Below, in pieces: positions 55,065-63,908 of a DNA stretch of 64,000 nucleotides. The DNA comes from Gammaproteobacteria bacterium (GTDB taxonomy: Bacteria > Pseudomonadota > Gammaproteobacteria > Pseudomonadales > Azotimanducaceae). Under the pieces are notes generated by a model. It was given only the letters and a program-made list of their open reading frames with translations, ran no database searches and was not told the DNA's origin. The stretch's first letter is position 1. The number at the start of each line of letters is the position of its first letter. The stretch is taken from positions 215,581 through 279,580 of the forward strand of contig VXYL01000068.1 of NCBI GenBank assembly GCA_009846005.1. The letters are read 5' to 3'. A program made the translations under genes and the position numbers.

Positions 55065-57592
55065 AGATTCCCGAATACTGCCTCGTGGTCCTTGTCGGCG
55101 CATCCGGTTCCGGCAAGTCGACTTTCGCGGCCAAACACTTCGCTCCCACGGAGGTGATCTCGTCCGACACGTGCCGGGCGCTGGTCAGCGACGATGCCAA
55201 CGACCAGTCGGCTACCCGGGATGCCTTCGAACTGCTCGAGTTCATCGCCCGAAAGCGTCTTGCGGCTCGACGTCTCACCGTCGTGGACGCGACCAACGTC
55301 CGCCCCGAGGACCGCGCCAAGCTCGTCCGTCTGGCCCGAGAGTTCCACGCCTTCGCGGTTGCCATCGTGTTCGATCTGCCGGAGCGTGTCTGCCAGGAGC
55401 GCAACGACCGACGAGAAGACCGCGACTTCGGTCCGCGGGTGGTACGCAACCACGTCCGTTTGCTTCGTCGGTCGTTGAAGCGACTCGGACGCGAAGGCTT
55501 CCGCTATCGGTTCCAGTTCCGTTCGGAAGGGGAGGCCGATGCCGCGGTCGTCGACCGTCAGCGCCTGTGGACGGATCGGCGAGACGATGCGGGTCCGTTC
55601 GACATCATCGGCGATGTGCACGGCTGCTGCGACGAGTTGGAAGCGCTGCTTTCCGAACTCGGCTATAGCGTCGCGAGGGACGGCGAGCGTTTTGGGATCA
55701 CCCATCCCGAGGCGCGAAGGCTCGTGTTCCTGGGCGACCTGGTGGACCGGGGCCTCCGGGTTGCGGATTGCCTGCGGCTGGCGATGGACGCGGTTGACGA
55801 CGGCGTGGCGTTGTGCGTGCCTGGGAACCACGAGACGAAGCTGCTCCGCCACCTGCGCGGCCGGCGCGTGAAGTTGACCCACGGTCTCGATGGAACCGTC
55901 GCTCAACTGGAGGCGGAACCGGCCGCGTTCCGCGACCGTGTGGCGGAGTTCATCGATGGATTAGTCAGCCACTACCTCTTCGACGACGGCAAACTCGCGG
56001 TGGCGCACGCGGGCATGAAGAACGAAATGCTCAACCGGTCGTCGGGTGCCGTGCGGGAGTTCGCGCTCTACGGCGAAACGACCGGCGAGACCGACGAGTT
56101 CGGCTTCCCCGTGCGCTACGACTGGGCGAGCGAATACCGGGGCGAAGCGATGGTCGTCTACGGCCACACGCCCGTGGCCGAGGCGGAGTGGGTCAACGGT
56201 ACCATCTGCATCGACACGGGCTGCGTGTTCGGCGGCAAGCTGACCGCGTTGCGCTATCCGGAACGGGAACTGGTCTCGGTAACGGCGGCGAAGATCTACT
56301 ACCCGGCGACCGGTCGGCCACTGAAGCCCGATGCCGAGGCCCCCGCAGACATCCTCGCCATCGACGATGTCCTCGGCAAACGAATTGTCGATACGCGGCT
56401 TGTCCCCAACATCACCGTCCGGGAGGAAAACGCGGCGGCGGCGCTTGAAGTGATGAGTCGGTTCGCGATCCAGCCGAACTGGCTCATCTACCTGCCGCCG
56501 ACGATGTCGCCGTGCGCGACGAGGGATTCCGGCGATTTGTTGGAACACCCGGCGTCGGCGTTCGGCTACTACCGCACCAACGGCGTTGCGAAGGTCGTCT
56601 GCCAGGAGAAGCACATGGGCTCCCGGGCCATTGCGGTGGTTTGCCGCGACGCGGACGTCGCCCGGACTCGCTTCGGTGCGGCAGGCGGGAGCGCCGGCAT
56701 CATCTATACGCGGACCGGCCGGCGGTTCTTCAGCGGGCAACTCGCCGGTTTCGAGCAGCCGGTCCTGGATCGGATTCGCACCGCGGCGGACCGCTGCGGT
56801 CTCTGGGAGAAGCTGGACACGCCGTGGCTGATCCTCGATTGCGAACTGATGCCGTGGTCGGTGAAGGCGGCGGATCTGGTCCGAGAGCAATACGCAAGCG
56901 TTGCCGATGCGGCCAGCCTCGGTCTGGCGCGGGCGGTGGACGCGCTCGAACGGGCGAGCGACCGAGGTGCCGACACGGCCGAGTTGGCGCATCGTTTCCG
57001 AGGCAAGGCCGAGATGGTTAAGGGCTACGCGAAAGCGGTCGGTCGATACAACTGGCCTGTGGTCACCGTGGACGATCTCAAGCTCGCGCCGTTTCACCTG
57101 CTGGCGACGGAAACCGCCGTGCACGACGACAAGGACCACGGCTGGCACATGGAGCACCTGGCGGAACTGTGTAAGGGCGATGGACTCTTGACCACGACGG
57201 ACCACCGCGTGGTGGATCTCGGCGACGAGGCCAGTTGCGCGGACGCGATCGCCTGGTGGGACGAATTGACCGCGGCCGGCGGCGAGGGGATGGTGGTCAA
57301 GCCGTGGGACTTCGTTGCCCGGAGCGGCAAGGGTCTCGTCCAACCCGCGATCAAATGCCGGGGACGGGAATACTTGAGAATCATCTACGGTCCCGAATAC
57401 ACCGCCGAGGAGAACCTTAAGCGGTTGCGACAGCGGAGTCTCGGCGCGAAGCGATCCCTGGCGCGCCGGGAATTCGCCCTGGGCCTCGAAGCCCTGCACC
57501 GATTCGTGGAGCGGGAACCGCTGCGCCGGGTACACGAATGCGTCTTCGCCGTGCTCGCCATGGAATCCGAGCCGGTGGATCCGCGGCTGTAG
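55055..57592 (+). CDS. pnkp: Polynucleotide kinase-phosphatase Pnkp (RNA repair)
   Basis: An 845-residue three-domain RNA end-healing and sealing enzyme, close to the Clostridium thermocellum enzyme in length (870). The kinase domain (about 1-170) has P-loop GASGSGKST with Lys21. The phosphatase domain (about 180-420) has GDVHG (Asp187, His189), GDLVDRG and GNHE (257-260), metal sites of the calcineurin-like fold. The adenylyltransferase/ligase domain (about 480-845) has the KxxG motif at Lys519-Gly522 (KHMGS). The ATG at 55055 is chosen by overlap with hen1 and by homology. It partners with Hen1 for ligation. No RNA-cutting toxin gene lies alongside. Confidence 0.95.
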   Translation: MRIEIPEYCLVVLVGASGSGKSTFAAKHFAPTEVISSDTCRALVSDDANDQSATRDAFELLEFIARKRLAARRLTVVDATNVRPEDRAKLVRLAREFHAFAVAIVFDLPERVCQERNDRREDRDFGPRVVRNHVRLLRRSLKRLGREGFRYRFQFRSEGEADAAVVDRQRLWTDRRDDAGPFDIIGDVHGCCDELEALLSELGYSVARDGERFGITHPEARRLVFLGDLVDRGLRVADCLRLAMDAVDDGVALCVPGNHETKLLRHLRGRRVKLTHGLDGTVAQLEAEPAAFRDRVAEFIDGLVSHYLFDDGKLAVAHAGMKNEMLNRSSGAVREFALYGETTGETDEFGFPVRYDWASEYRGEAMVVYGHTPVAEAEWVNGTICIDTGCVFGGKLTALRYPERELVSVTAAKIYYPATGRPLKPDAEAPADILAIDDVLGKRIVDTRLVPNITVREENAAAALEVMSRFAIQPNWLIYLPPTMSPCATRDSGDLLEHPASAFGYYRTNGVAKVVCQEKHMGSRAIAVVCRDADVARTRFGAAGGSAGIIYTRTGRRFFSGQLAGFEQPVLDRIRTAADRCGLWEKLDTPWLILDCELMPWSVKAADLVREQYASVADAASLGLARAVDALERASDRGADTAELAHRFRGKAEMVKGYAKAVGRYNWPVVTVDDLKLAPFHLLATETAVHDDKDHGWHMEHLAELCKGDGLLTTTDHRVVDLGDEASCADAIAWWDELTAAGGEGMVVKPWDFVARSGKGLVQPAIKCRGREYLRIIYGPEYTAEENLKRLRQRSLGAKRSLARREFALGLEALHRFVEREPLRRVHECVFAVLAMESEPVDPRL

Positions 57593-57651
57593 AAGGCCGG
57601 TGGCTCCGCTTGGTGTTTGACGGGCGGATCATGGAGTGTGACGCTGTACGG

Positions 57652-57837
57652 ATGAGGAATGTGACAGTCACCGTTGACGACGAGGCCGATCGCCGGAAAC
57701 GCCTTCAGGACAAGGCCGTGCGGGCGATCAAGAGGTTTCGCGGTGGGGACCGCCTACCTAGGGACGAGATCCACGTCCGAGGTAGCCCGGATCATCGGTG
57801 CAAGAAGGACCACGCCGCGCCAAGGGAGAGCCTATGA
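57652..57837 (+). CDS. Small ORF resembling a degraded CopG/VapB-type antitoxin
   Basis: A 61-residue ORF starting MRNVTVTVDDEADR, like the ribbon-helix-helix strand of VapB antitoxins, and containing a LPRDEIHVR segment like the C-terminal REEIYDR of such proteins. The middle looks shortened compared with the usual 75-85 residues, so it may be a remnant. Its stop overlaps the ATG of the next small ORF (ATGA). No PIN-domain toxin gene follows. Confidence 0.35.
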   Translation: MRNVTVTVDDEADRRKRLQDKAVRAIKRFRGGDRLPRDEIHVRGSPDHRCKKDHAAPRESL

Positions 57838-58031
57838 CGAAGGGCATTTCGCATAAACTGACCGAGAAACAGTCTCTCCAGATCAGCAAGCTCGCGTCGA
57901 TGCCCGATAACGAGATCGACACGAGCGATATTCCTGAAGTGCTCGGCTGGTCCGGGGCCACGCGCGGATTGTTGTACCGGCCCACCGAAAAGCACAAGAG
58001 ACGTGTCTCGCAACGTCAAACGCCGGGGTAG
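57834..58031 (+). CDS. BrnA-like antitoxin-type small protein
   Basis: A 65-residue protein with the segment NEIDTSDIPEVLGWSGATRG followed by LLYRPTEK, close to the DIPE-W-GxxRGxxYRP core of BrnA-family antitoxins. The expected C-terminal ribbon-helix-helix part (RLDADV...) is missing; the frame ends in a short Arg/Gln-rich tail. GGGAGAG precedes the ATG. No brnT-like toxin gene is visible, so it is either an orphan or a truncated remnant. Confidence 0.5.
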   Translation: MTKGISHKLTEKQSLQISKLASMPDNEIDTSDIPEVLGWSGATRGLLYRPTEKHKRRVSQRQTPG

Positions 58032-58037
58032 TCCCGA

Positions 58038-58913
58038 TCAAACCAAACGGCTGCTCGGGTTAGTGCGAATCCGCTCCAGCACGGGCCGGATCTCCGCCAA
58101 GAAACGCTTCGGATCTTCGCTCATCGGGAAGTGACCTAGTCCCTTCATGGTCTTGTACCGCGCGCCCGGGATCATGGCGGCGAGTTCCTCCCCGGCCTCC
58201 GGGGTGCCGCTCCAGTCGTATTCGCCGTTCAGGATGTCGACCGAGCACACGTCGGTGTCGATGGTCGCGGCCGTGTTGCGCACATCGTGGTCGACGCTGT
58301 AGTAGTAGAGATCCCCCTTGAACACCGCCGGCGCACCCTGGCTGTAGACCCAGGTGGTTTCCCGGCGCAGCGCTTCCGGGCTCGTCGGCGCCATCATGCC
58401 GTACATCAGGTGGGCCTTGAAGTCGTTGCCGATGCGTGGGTGGTTGAACTCGTCGACGAAACCGCCCGGCGTGTAGGCGGATGCTTCGAGGCCGACGACG
58501 GCGCGGAATTCGCGGGGGTGGCTTAGGGCGAGGTCGATCGCCAAGTGTCCACCGATGGAACTGCCCATGAAGACCGGTCGTTCGAGGCCGAGCGTGCGCG
58601 CCAAGGTGATGGGGACCGCCATCAGGAAGTCCCGGGTGAGCCGATACTCCTCAGTCCACCACGGCTTGCCGACCGGCGGGACGGACTTGCCGTGGTAGGG
58701 AAGGTCGTAGGCGATCATTCGGAAGTCCCTCTGAAGTCCGGCGTCCTCCAGTACATGCCGCCACTGCCGCCCGTCCGCCCCGGCGGTGTGCTGCAGGAGC
58801 AGTCCGACGTCGCCGGTTCCCGACTCCTCGAAGTAGACGCGATGCTCGACGCCGTCGAGGGTCAGATAGACGTAGCGGCCCACTGCATCGTCGAAACGGG
58901 CGTCATGCTGCAT
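58038..58913 (-). CDS. Alpha/beta-hydrolase
   Basis: A 291-residue alpha/beta-hydrolase. Oxyanion region LLLQHTAG, the DLPYHGKS turn, the nucleophile elbow GSSIGG (GxSxG) near residue 119, a late Asp in NGEYDWSG and His in MKGLGHFPMSEDP complete the triad. The substrate is unknown; C-C bond hydrolases and esterases share this pattern. The start overlaps the stop of the SCP2-like gene by 11 bases, so they form a two-gene operon. Confidence 0.9.
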   Translation of the reverse strand: MQHDARFDDAVGRYVYLTLDGVEHRVYFEESGTGDVGLLLQHTAGADGRQWRHVLEDAGLQRDFRMIAYDLPYHGKSVPPVGKPWWTEEYRLTRDFLMAVPITLARTLGLERPVFMGSSIGGHLAIDLALSHPREFRAVVGLEASAYTPGGFVDEFNHPRIGNDFKAHLMYGMMAPTSPEALRRETTWVYSQGAPAVFKGDLYYYSVDHDVRNTAATIDTDVCSVDILNGEYDWSGTPEAGEELAAMIPGARYKTMKGLGHFPMSEDPKRFLAEIRPVLERIRTNPSSRLV

Positions 58914-59274
58914 TGTTCACCTCCCGCATGATCTCGATCAGCCGCCGAAGGGCGGGGTAGTAGGCGCAATAGTTGGCGGTGTCGCCCGCGACTTCGAAGT
59001 CGTGGTGGATACCCGCCGCGTAGAGGTCCTGATAGAAGGGGCGCGGCGTCTCGGCGAGCATCGCTTCCCAATCGGCTTGTGGGGCACGGATTGCCAGGTC
59101 GGTAGCGACCCCGCCCGGCCAACGCTCGATGGATCTCACCGAGCCATCATCGATGCGCATTCTGTAGTTCCGATGTCCTATGCCTAGGCGGACGGTGGCG
59201 TTCCACAACCTAGCGTGGATGCGGAACTCGCCGTCGTCGTTGGCGCGTTCGCGGACGGTGTCCCAGTCGAGCAT
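58903..59274 (-). CDS. Small SCP2-like protein
   Basis: A 123-residue protein resembling the sterol-carrier-protein-2 fold: a helical start (LDWDTVRERANDDGEF), beta strands around NATVRLGIGHRNYRMRIDDG, and WEAMLAETPRPFYQDLY, the region where SCP2 proteins bind lipid. The ATG at 59274 has GAGGGA upstream and is preferred to a longer open frame. Overlap with the hydrolase gene suggests the two proteins handle the same hydrophobic substrate (inference). Family assignment is moderate. Confidence 0.6.
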   Translation of the reverse strand: MLDWDTVRERANDDGEFRIHARLWNATVRLGIGHRNYRMRIDDGSVRSIERWPGGVATDLAIRAPQADWEAMLAETPRPFYQDLYAAGIHHDFEVAGDTANYCAYYPALRRLIEIMREVNNAA

Positions 59275-59349
59275 CTTGTTCCCTCTCGGTGCGTCGCTTG
59301 CGCTAAGGTAGCCGATTCGCCCAACGGCTGTCGGACAACGGAAACCCCA

Positions 59350-59943
59350 ATGGCGACGAGAATCGGCCTGATCGCCGACACCCACATCCCCGAAGCCCGC
59401 GCGACGCTCTGGCCGCAGGTCTACGACGCGTTCGAAGGCGTCGACTGCATATTCCACGGTGGCGACGTGCACGATCTCGCCCTGCTCGACGAACTCGAGA
59501 AGGTCGCACCGGTCTACTGCGCGCGCGGAAATGGCGAGGACGGGTCCGGCGGGCGTCCCATCCAGCCGGAAGATCCGCGAGTCAAATACGTCTGGACCGT
59601 GGAGATCGAGTCGTTAACGGTGGGATTGACGCACTACATCCCCGTGGAGGAGGGACCGCCGGGATTGACGCTGGAACGTTTCGTGGCCCGTTACTGGCCG
59701 GAAAAGACCCCGGACGTGATCGTCTCCGGGGACAGCCACACCGAGTTGATCGCCGAGATCGACGGCATCCTGTGCGTGAACCCGGGCTCGCCCACCTACC
59801 CCCACAACTACGACACGCAGTACGGCACCATCGGCTTCCTCGATGTGGAGGGGAACCGCGCCGACGCGTCGGTCTGGCTCATCACCGACGACGGCATCGA
59901 GCCGTTCGACTGGGACGCGATACCGCCCTGGAAGCTACGCTGA
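59350..59943 (+). CDS. YfcE/MJ0936-type metallophosphoesterase
   Basis: A 197-residue calcineurin-like phosphoesterase. Metal sites: IGLIADTHIPE (D-x-H), FHGGDVHD, ARGNGED (GN-x-E variant of GNHD), and SGDSHTELIAE followed by NPGSPTYPHNYDTQYGTIG. Relatives hydrolyse simple phosphodiesters. ATG 59350 is chosen by homology; the frame is open further upstream. Divergent from the SCP2-like gene over 75 bases. The sulfatase gene follows after 19 bases. Confidence 0.9.
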   Translation: MATRIGLIADTHIPEARATLWPQVYDAFEGVDCIFHGGDVHDLALLDELEKVAPVYCARGNGEDGSGGRPIQPEDPRVKYVWTVEIESLTVGLTHYIPVEEGPPGLTLERFVARYWPEKTPDVIVSGDSHTELIAEIDGILCVNPGSPTYPHNYDTQYGTIGFLDVEGNRADASVWLITDDGIEPFDWDAIPPWKLR

Positions 59944-59962
59944 TCCCGAGCGGATGCAGGTG

Positions 59963-61451
59963 ATGGCTCGGAAACCGAACATCGTCGTAATCATGACCGA
60001 TCAGCAACGCGCCGATGTGTCTAGGCGTGAAGGATTCCAGCTCGACACGACACCCTTTCTGGACAGTCTGGCCGCGCAGGGCACCTGGTTCGATCGGGCA
60101 TACACGCCGATGCCTGTTTGCCTTCCAGCCCGTGTGAGCATGCTGACGGGCCGGTATCCCAGCGCAACCCATGCGCGGACGAATCACAATGGAGGAGACG
60201 CGTTTTTCGAGACCGACCTCTATGAAGTGATGCGTCGGCAGGGCTACCGGACCGCGCTCTGCGGCAAGAACCACTCGCATCTCAACGCGGATCGGATGGA
60301 CTACTGTTTCACTCTCGGCCACCACGGCGGCGGCAAGGATCGAACAGACGACGACGTCGCATTCGACGATTACCTGGCAAGTCTTCGAATGCGCGCCGAC
60401 TTCAATCCGGCACCCTATGGCGTGGAAGTCCAATGTCCATTCCGGGCCGTCACGGCCGCCACGAACTGGATCGATGGGCTTGCGGGTGACGCCGACCCTT
60501 TCTTCCTATGGCTGTCGTTTCCCGAACCGCACAATCCGTACCAGGCGCCCGAACCCTATTTCTCGATGTTTCCGCCGGAGACCCTGCCGGCAACGATTTC
60601 CGACGAGTCTGCGCTTGAGGCGAAAGGTTTCAAGTATCAATGGCTACGCCATATCGGAGAGGCGGCATTCCCTGACTATGCAGAGCAACTCCCACGTGCA
60701 CGATCGAACTATTTTGGAATGCTGAGATTGATCGACGACCAGGTCAAACGATTCTTCGGCTACCTGGACTCGAAAGGACTGCGGGACAAACACGATCGTG
60801 ATCTTTCTCTCGGATCATGGCGACTATGTTGGCGAGTACGGGCTGGTACGCAAAGGTGCCGAGTTGCCCGAGGTGCTCATTCGCATCCCGTTTGTCGTCG
60901 TTGGGCCGGATGTTGTGGCTTCCGATGAGCCCCATCCGGCACATATCACGACCGCAGACATCATGCCGACGATCTGCGAAGCGATCGGGACGGACATTCC
61001 GCGCGGAGTACAGGGACGCAGTCTATGGCCGTTGTTGACCGGGGAGGACTATCCCGAGGCGGAATTCGACAGCGCGTATGCGGAACACGGATTTGGCGGG
61101 TTGCATTACACGGCCGCCGATGACTATGACCCGCACGGGGATGGACTAAACCCGGCGGTCGGCTTTGACGAGCTAAACGGCTGGTCGCAGAGTGGGACCA
61201 TGCGTGCGATACGCAGTGGTGACTGGAAACTCGTTTTCGATATGCAGGAACACGGACAGCTCTACAACCTGGCGGAGGATCCCGTTGAATTGAATGACCT
61301 TTTCGGTCAGCCAAACCATGCAGAGATCCAATCAAAGATGCTGGCTAAGTTATTGGGGTGGACATTGCGCGTACAGGATCCACTGCCCCATCCCCGTCGT
61401 CGGTACAAGCTCAAATCCGATGAACGGAACTATTGGTCGCCCTATCGTTGA
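59963..61451 (+). pseudogene. Sulfatase gene with a single-base frameshift
   Basis: A type I sulfatase split into two frames. The N-terminal part has NIVVIMTDQQRADV and the formylglycine motif CLPARVSMLTGRYP with Cys53. The C-terminal part, in another frame from about 60797, has IFLSDHGDYVGEYGL and SGDWKLVFD. They join near 60788-60791: removing one A from GACAAACACG restores DNTIVIFLSDHG. The cause is a one-base insertion, real or from sequencing; the restored protein would be about 495 residues, a normal length. ATG 59963 is chosen; 59954 is also possible. Composition looks AT-richer than neighbours. If functional it would need the formylglycine-generating enzyme, absent here. Confidence 0.8.
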
Positions 61452-61473
61452 CGGCGGCTGCCCAGACGACGCA

Positions 61474-61497
61474 CCGGGCAAGCCCGTCCCCTACGGG
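61474..61497 (-). repeat. Family I hairpin repeat, copy f1 (truncated)
   Basis: Minus-strand reading: CCCGTAGGGGACGGG, loop CTTG, then CCCGG. The 3' arm is cut short, leaving a four-pair stem. It lies 22 bases downstream of the sulfatase stop. Confidence 0.7.
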
Positions 61498-61518
61498 CCT
61501 GCCGCCGGCGTCCCGGCG

Positions 61519-61547
61519 CCGTAGGGGCGACCCTTGTGGTCGCCCGC
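61519..61547 (+). repeat. Family I hairpin repeat, copy f2
   Basis: CCGTAGGGGCGACC, loop CTTGT, then GGTCGCCCGC. Same stem variant as copy d1. Confidence 0.85.
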
Positions 61548-61567
61548 CGATGTGCCGAGGCGTCGCC

Positions 61568-61594
61568 GGGACGGGACAAGCCCGTCCCCTACGG
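61568..61594 (-). repeat. Family I hairpin repeat, copy f3, supplying a stop codon
   Basis: Minus-strand reading: CCGTAGGGGACGGG, loop CTTGT, then CCCGTCCC. Its TAG (complement of 61589-61591) is the stop codon of the acyl-CoA dehydrogenase whose last codons are TAC GCC GAA CCG. Confidence 0.85.
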
Positions 61595-62791
61595 TTCGGC
61601 GTAGGACATTCGCCCGCTTCGGGATGGGATCAGTCCTTTCGGCAACCCCAGGATCCGCTCGGCGATGATGTTGCGCTGGATGTTGGGCGTTCCGCCACCG
61701 ATCACGACGCCCGGCCAGCCGAGGGACGAACGGGCCCATCGTCCGCCATCTACCGCTTCCTCGCTGCCCGGTAGCTGAACGCCGGCAAGCCCCGTCAACT
61801 CAACGGCGAAGTCGTCCATCTCGATCTCGAGACTGGCGCGGTGCAGCTTGTTGACGGACGTCTCGCTGGACAGCGGTTCGCCGCGCAACTGCTTGGTGAG
61901 GTAGCGCAGGCCGTTGTACTTCATGGCGGCGATCTTCGCCTCGAACTCCCCGATTCGACGATGCACGGCGGGGTCGTCCGCAGCCGGCTTGCCTTGCCGG
62001 TTGGTGGATCGTACGAGGTTCTTGAGGGATTCCAGTTTCGCGAACATCTGCGTTACTTCGCCGATGCTGGAGCGTTCGTTGGCGAGTGCTGAGATCGTCA
62101 CCGACCAGCCCTTGCCTTCTTCGCCCAATCGGTTCTCGACGGGAACCTGGACGTCCGTGAAGAATACTTCGGCGAAGTTCCTGTCGCCCGCCATGTTCTC
62201 GATGGGTCGCACCTCGATGCCGGGCGAGTTCATCGGCACCAGGAGGCAGGTGATGCCGTCGTGCTTGCGTTCGACGTCGAAGTCGGTGCGGGTCAGGAGG
62301 ATGATCCAGTCGGCCCAGGGCGCGCCCGTGGTCCAGATCTTCTGGCCGTTCACCACGTAGTGGTCGCCGACGCGTTCGGCCTTGGTCTGGATGGCCGCCA
62401 GATCGCTGCCGTGGTTGGGCTCCGAATAGCCCGTGCACCAGTTGACCTTGCTGTCGAGGATGTCGGGGATGAAGCGCCGCTTCTGCTCGTCGGTACCATA
62501 CTGCATGATCCCTGGACCCACCCAGGCGAGGCCCATGGAGGATGTGCCGAGTGGCGGCGCTCCCGCGAGCGCCATCTCCTCCTTGAGTATTGTCTGTTCG
62601 GTCAGGCTTCCGGAACCGCCGCCGTATTCCTCGGGCCAGGAGAAACCGACCCAGCGCTTGTCGCGAACCTTCTTCAGCCACTCGCCCATGAAGCCACGCC
62701 CGCGCTCGGCTCGCGGCGGCAAGTTCTCGGCGAGGAATTCGCGGATCTCGGTACGGAACGCCTGTTCTTCCGGGGTGAAGTCGAAGTCCAT
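61589..62791 (-). CDS. Acyl-CoA dehydrogenase, long subunit
   Basis: A 400-residue flavoenzyme that introduces an alpha-beta double bond into acyl-CoA. Features: N-terminal helical domain (MDFDFTPEEQAFRTEIREFL), flavin-binding middle with GYSEPNHGSDLAAIQTKAER and INGQKIWTTGA-like VNGQKIWTTGA, and a C-terminal helical domain ending IIAERILGLPKG. The ATG at 62791 has AGGAGG upstream and overlaps the stop of the other acyl-CoA dehydrogenase (TGATG). Two adjacent, unequal ACAD genes like these often form alpha2-beta2 enzymes acting on bulky side chains such as steroid CoAs. The stop codon lies in a family I repeat. Confidence 0.93.
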   Translation of the reverse strand: MDFDFTPEEQAFRTEIREFLAENLPPRAERGRGFMGEWLKKVRDKRWVGFSWPEEYGGGSGSLTEQTILKEEMALAGAPPLGTSSMGLAWVGPGIMQYGTDEQKRRFIPDILDSKVNWCTGYSEPNHGSDLAAIQTKAERVGDHYVVNGQKIWTTGAPWADWIILLTRTDFDVERKHDGITCLLVPMNSPGIEVRPIENMAGDRNFAEVFFTDVQVPVENRLGEEGKGWSVTISALANERSSIGEVTQMFAKLESLKNLVRSTNRQGKPAADDPAVHRRIGEFEAKIAAMKYNGLRYLTKQLRGEPLSSETSVNKLHRASLEIEMDDFAVELTGLAGVQLPGSEEAVDGGRWARSSLGWPGVVIGGGTPNIQRNIIAERILGLPKGLIPSRSGRMSYAEP

Positions 62792-63864
62792 CAAAGGCCT
62801 CCTAGGCGAGCGGCGCGCTGGTAGTGGTAGTCGGCATCGCCGAACGCGGAACGCACCCATTTCGAGCGCTTGAGGTATAGCTGGGCGTCGTACTCGGCGG
62901 TGAAGCCGATGGCACCGTGAAGGCCCACGCCGTCGATCCCGATCCGCGCGAATGCGTCGGACGCGTACGCCTTGGCCAGTGACGCCGCCCGGGGCAGTTC
63001 ATCCGGGGCATCGTCGATCGCCCATGCCGCATAGTAGGCCAGCGATTTGAACGACTCGATGTCGACGAACATGTCGGCGAGGCGGTGCTTGACGCCCTGG
63101 TACCTGCCGATGGGGTTGCCGAACTGAATGCGGTTCGTCGCGTACTCGGTGGTCAACTCAAGGACCGCCTCGGCGGCACCGATGGCCTCGAGGGTTACCG
63201 CCACCGCCCCGCAGTCGGTCAAGAAGGCGAGGTCGCCGTTAGACATCGGAAACGCCGCAAGGGGCGCGACCCCGTCGAGGGTCGCCGTCCCGAACGGCTT
63301 GGTCCGGTCGATGCCGGGTTGCGCCGCCAAGGTTGCGTCCTTCGCATCCACGATGATTAGGTTCAGTTCGCCGTCGGTTCGGGTTGCCAGCAGGAAGTGC
63401 GTCGCCGCCGTGGCGTCGCTGACGTATGGCTTGGTGCCGGTCAGCGTCTGAACGCCTTCAAGTCGTATGCCCTCGGGGTCGATCCAAGTGGGATCGTCGT
63501 ACAAGCCAATGCCGAAGGCCGCTTCTCCCGTCGCGATCTTGGGCAGCCACTCGCGCTTCACGTCGTCGCTGGCGGAGCGGCCGATGGCGGTTGCGGCCAG
63601 TGCTTGGGAGACGATCGGCAAGGGGCTCAAGCCCCGGCCGCTTTCCTCGAGAACCACCGCCAGGTCAATCCACTTCAAGCCGACTCCGCCGTGGGCTTCG
63701 GGGACGATCAGCGCGAGCCAGCCGAGATCCGCCGCCTTCTGCCAGAGTTCATGTGCCAAGCCGCCGTTCTGGGTGCGCACGACGCTCAACGGGCAAGCGT
63801 CGGTCATGAAGCGCAGCACCTGCTCCCTCAGCAGGTTCTGCTCTTCAGAGAAGCCGAAATCCAT
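62791..63864 (-). CDS. Acyl-CoA dehydrogenase, short subunit
   Basis: A 357-residue acyl-CoA dehydrogenase-family protein, shorter and more divergent than its neighbour. N-terminal domain MDFGFSEEQNLLREQVLRFM, LGWLALIVPEAHGGVGL, and C-terminal helices with QFGNPIGRYQGVKHRLADMF and GAIGFTAEYDAQLYLKRSKW. The flavin loop (VSDATAATHFLLATRT) is reduced. Such shorter subunits in alpha2-beta2 enzymes often lack a functional flavin or active site. It is first in the two-gene operon; the 3' end overlaps the long-subunit gene by one base. Confidence 0.92.
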   Translation of the reverse strand: MDFGFSEEQNLLREQVLRFMTDACPLSVVRTQNGGLAHELWQKAADLGWLALIVPEAHGGVGLKWIDLAVVLEESGRGLSPLPIVSQALAATAIGRSASDDVKREWLPKIATGEAAFGIGLYDDPTWIDPEGIRLEGVQTLTGTKPYVSDATAATHFLLATRTDGELNLIIVDAKDATLAAQPGIDRTKPFGTATLDGVAPLAAFPMSNGDLAFLTDCGAVAVTLEAIGAAEAVLELTTEYATNRIQFGNPIGRYQGVKHRLADMFVDIESFKSLAYYAAWAIDDAPDELPRAASLAKAYASDAFARIGIDGVGLHGAIGFTAEYDAQLYLKRSKWVRSAFGDADYHYQRAARLGGL

Positions 63865-63908
63865 GGCGTGTCAGCCGTATGCGCGCGATGTGATCGGCGA
63901 AAGCCGCG

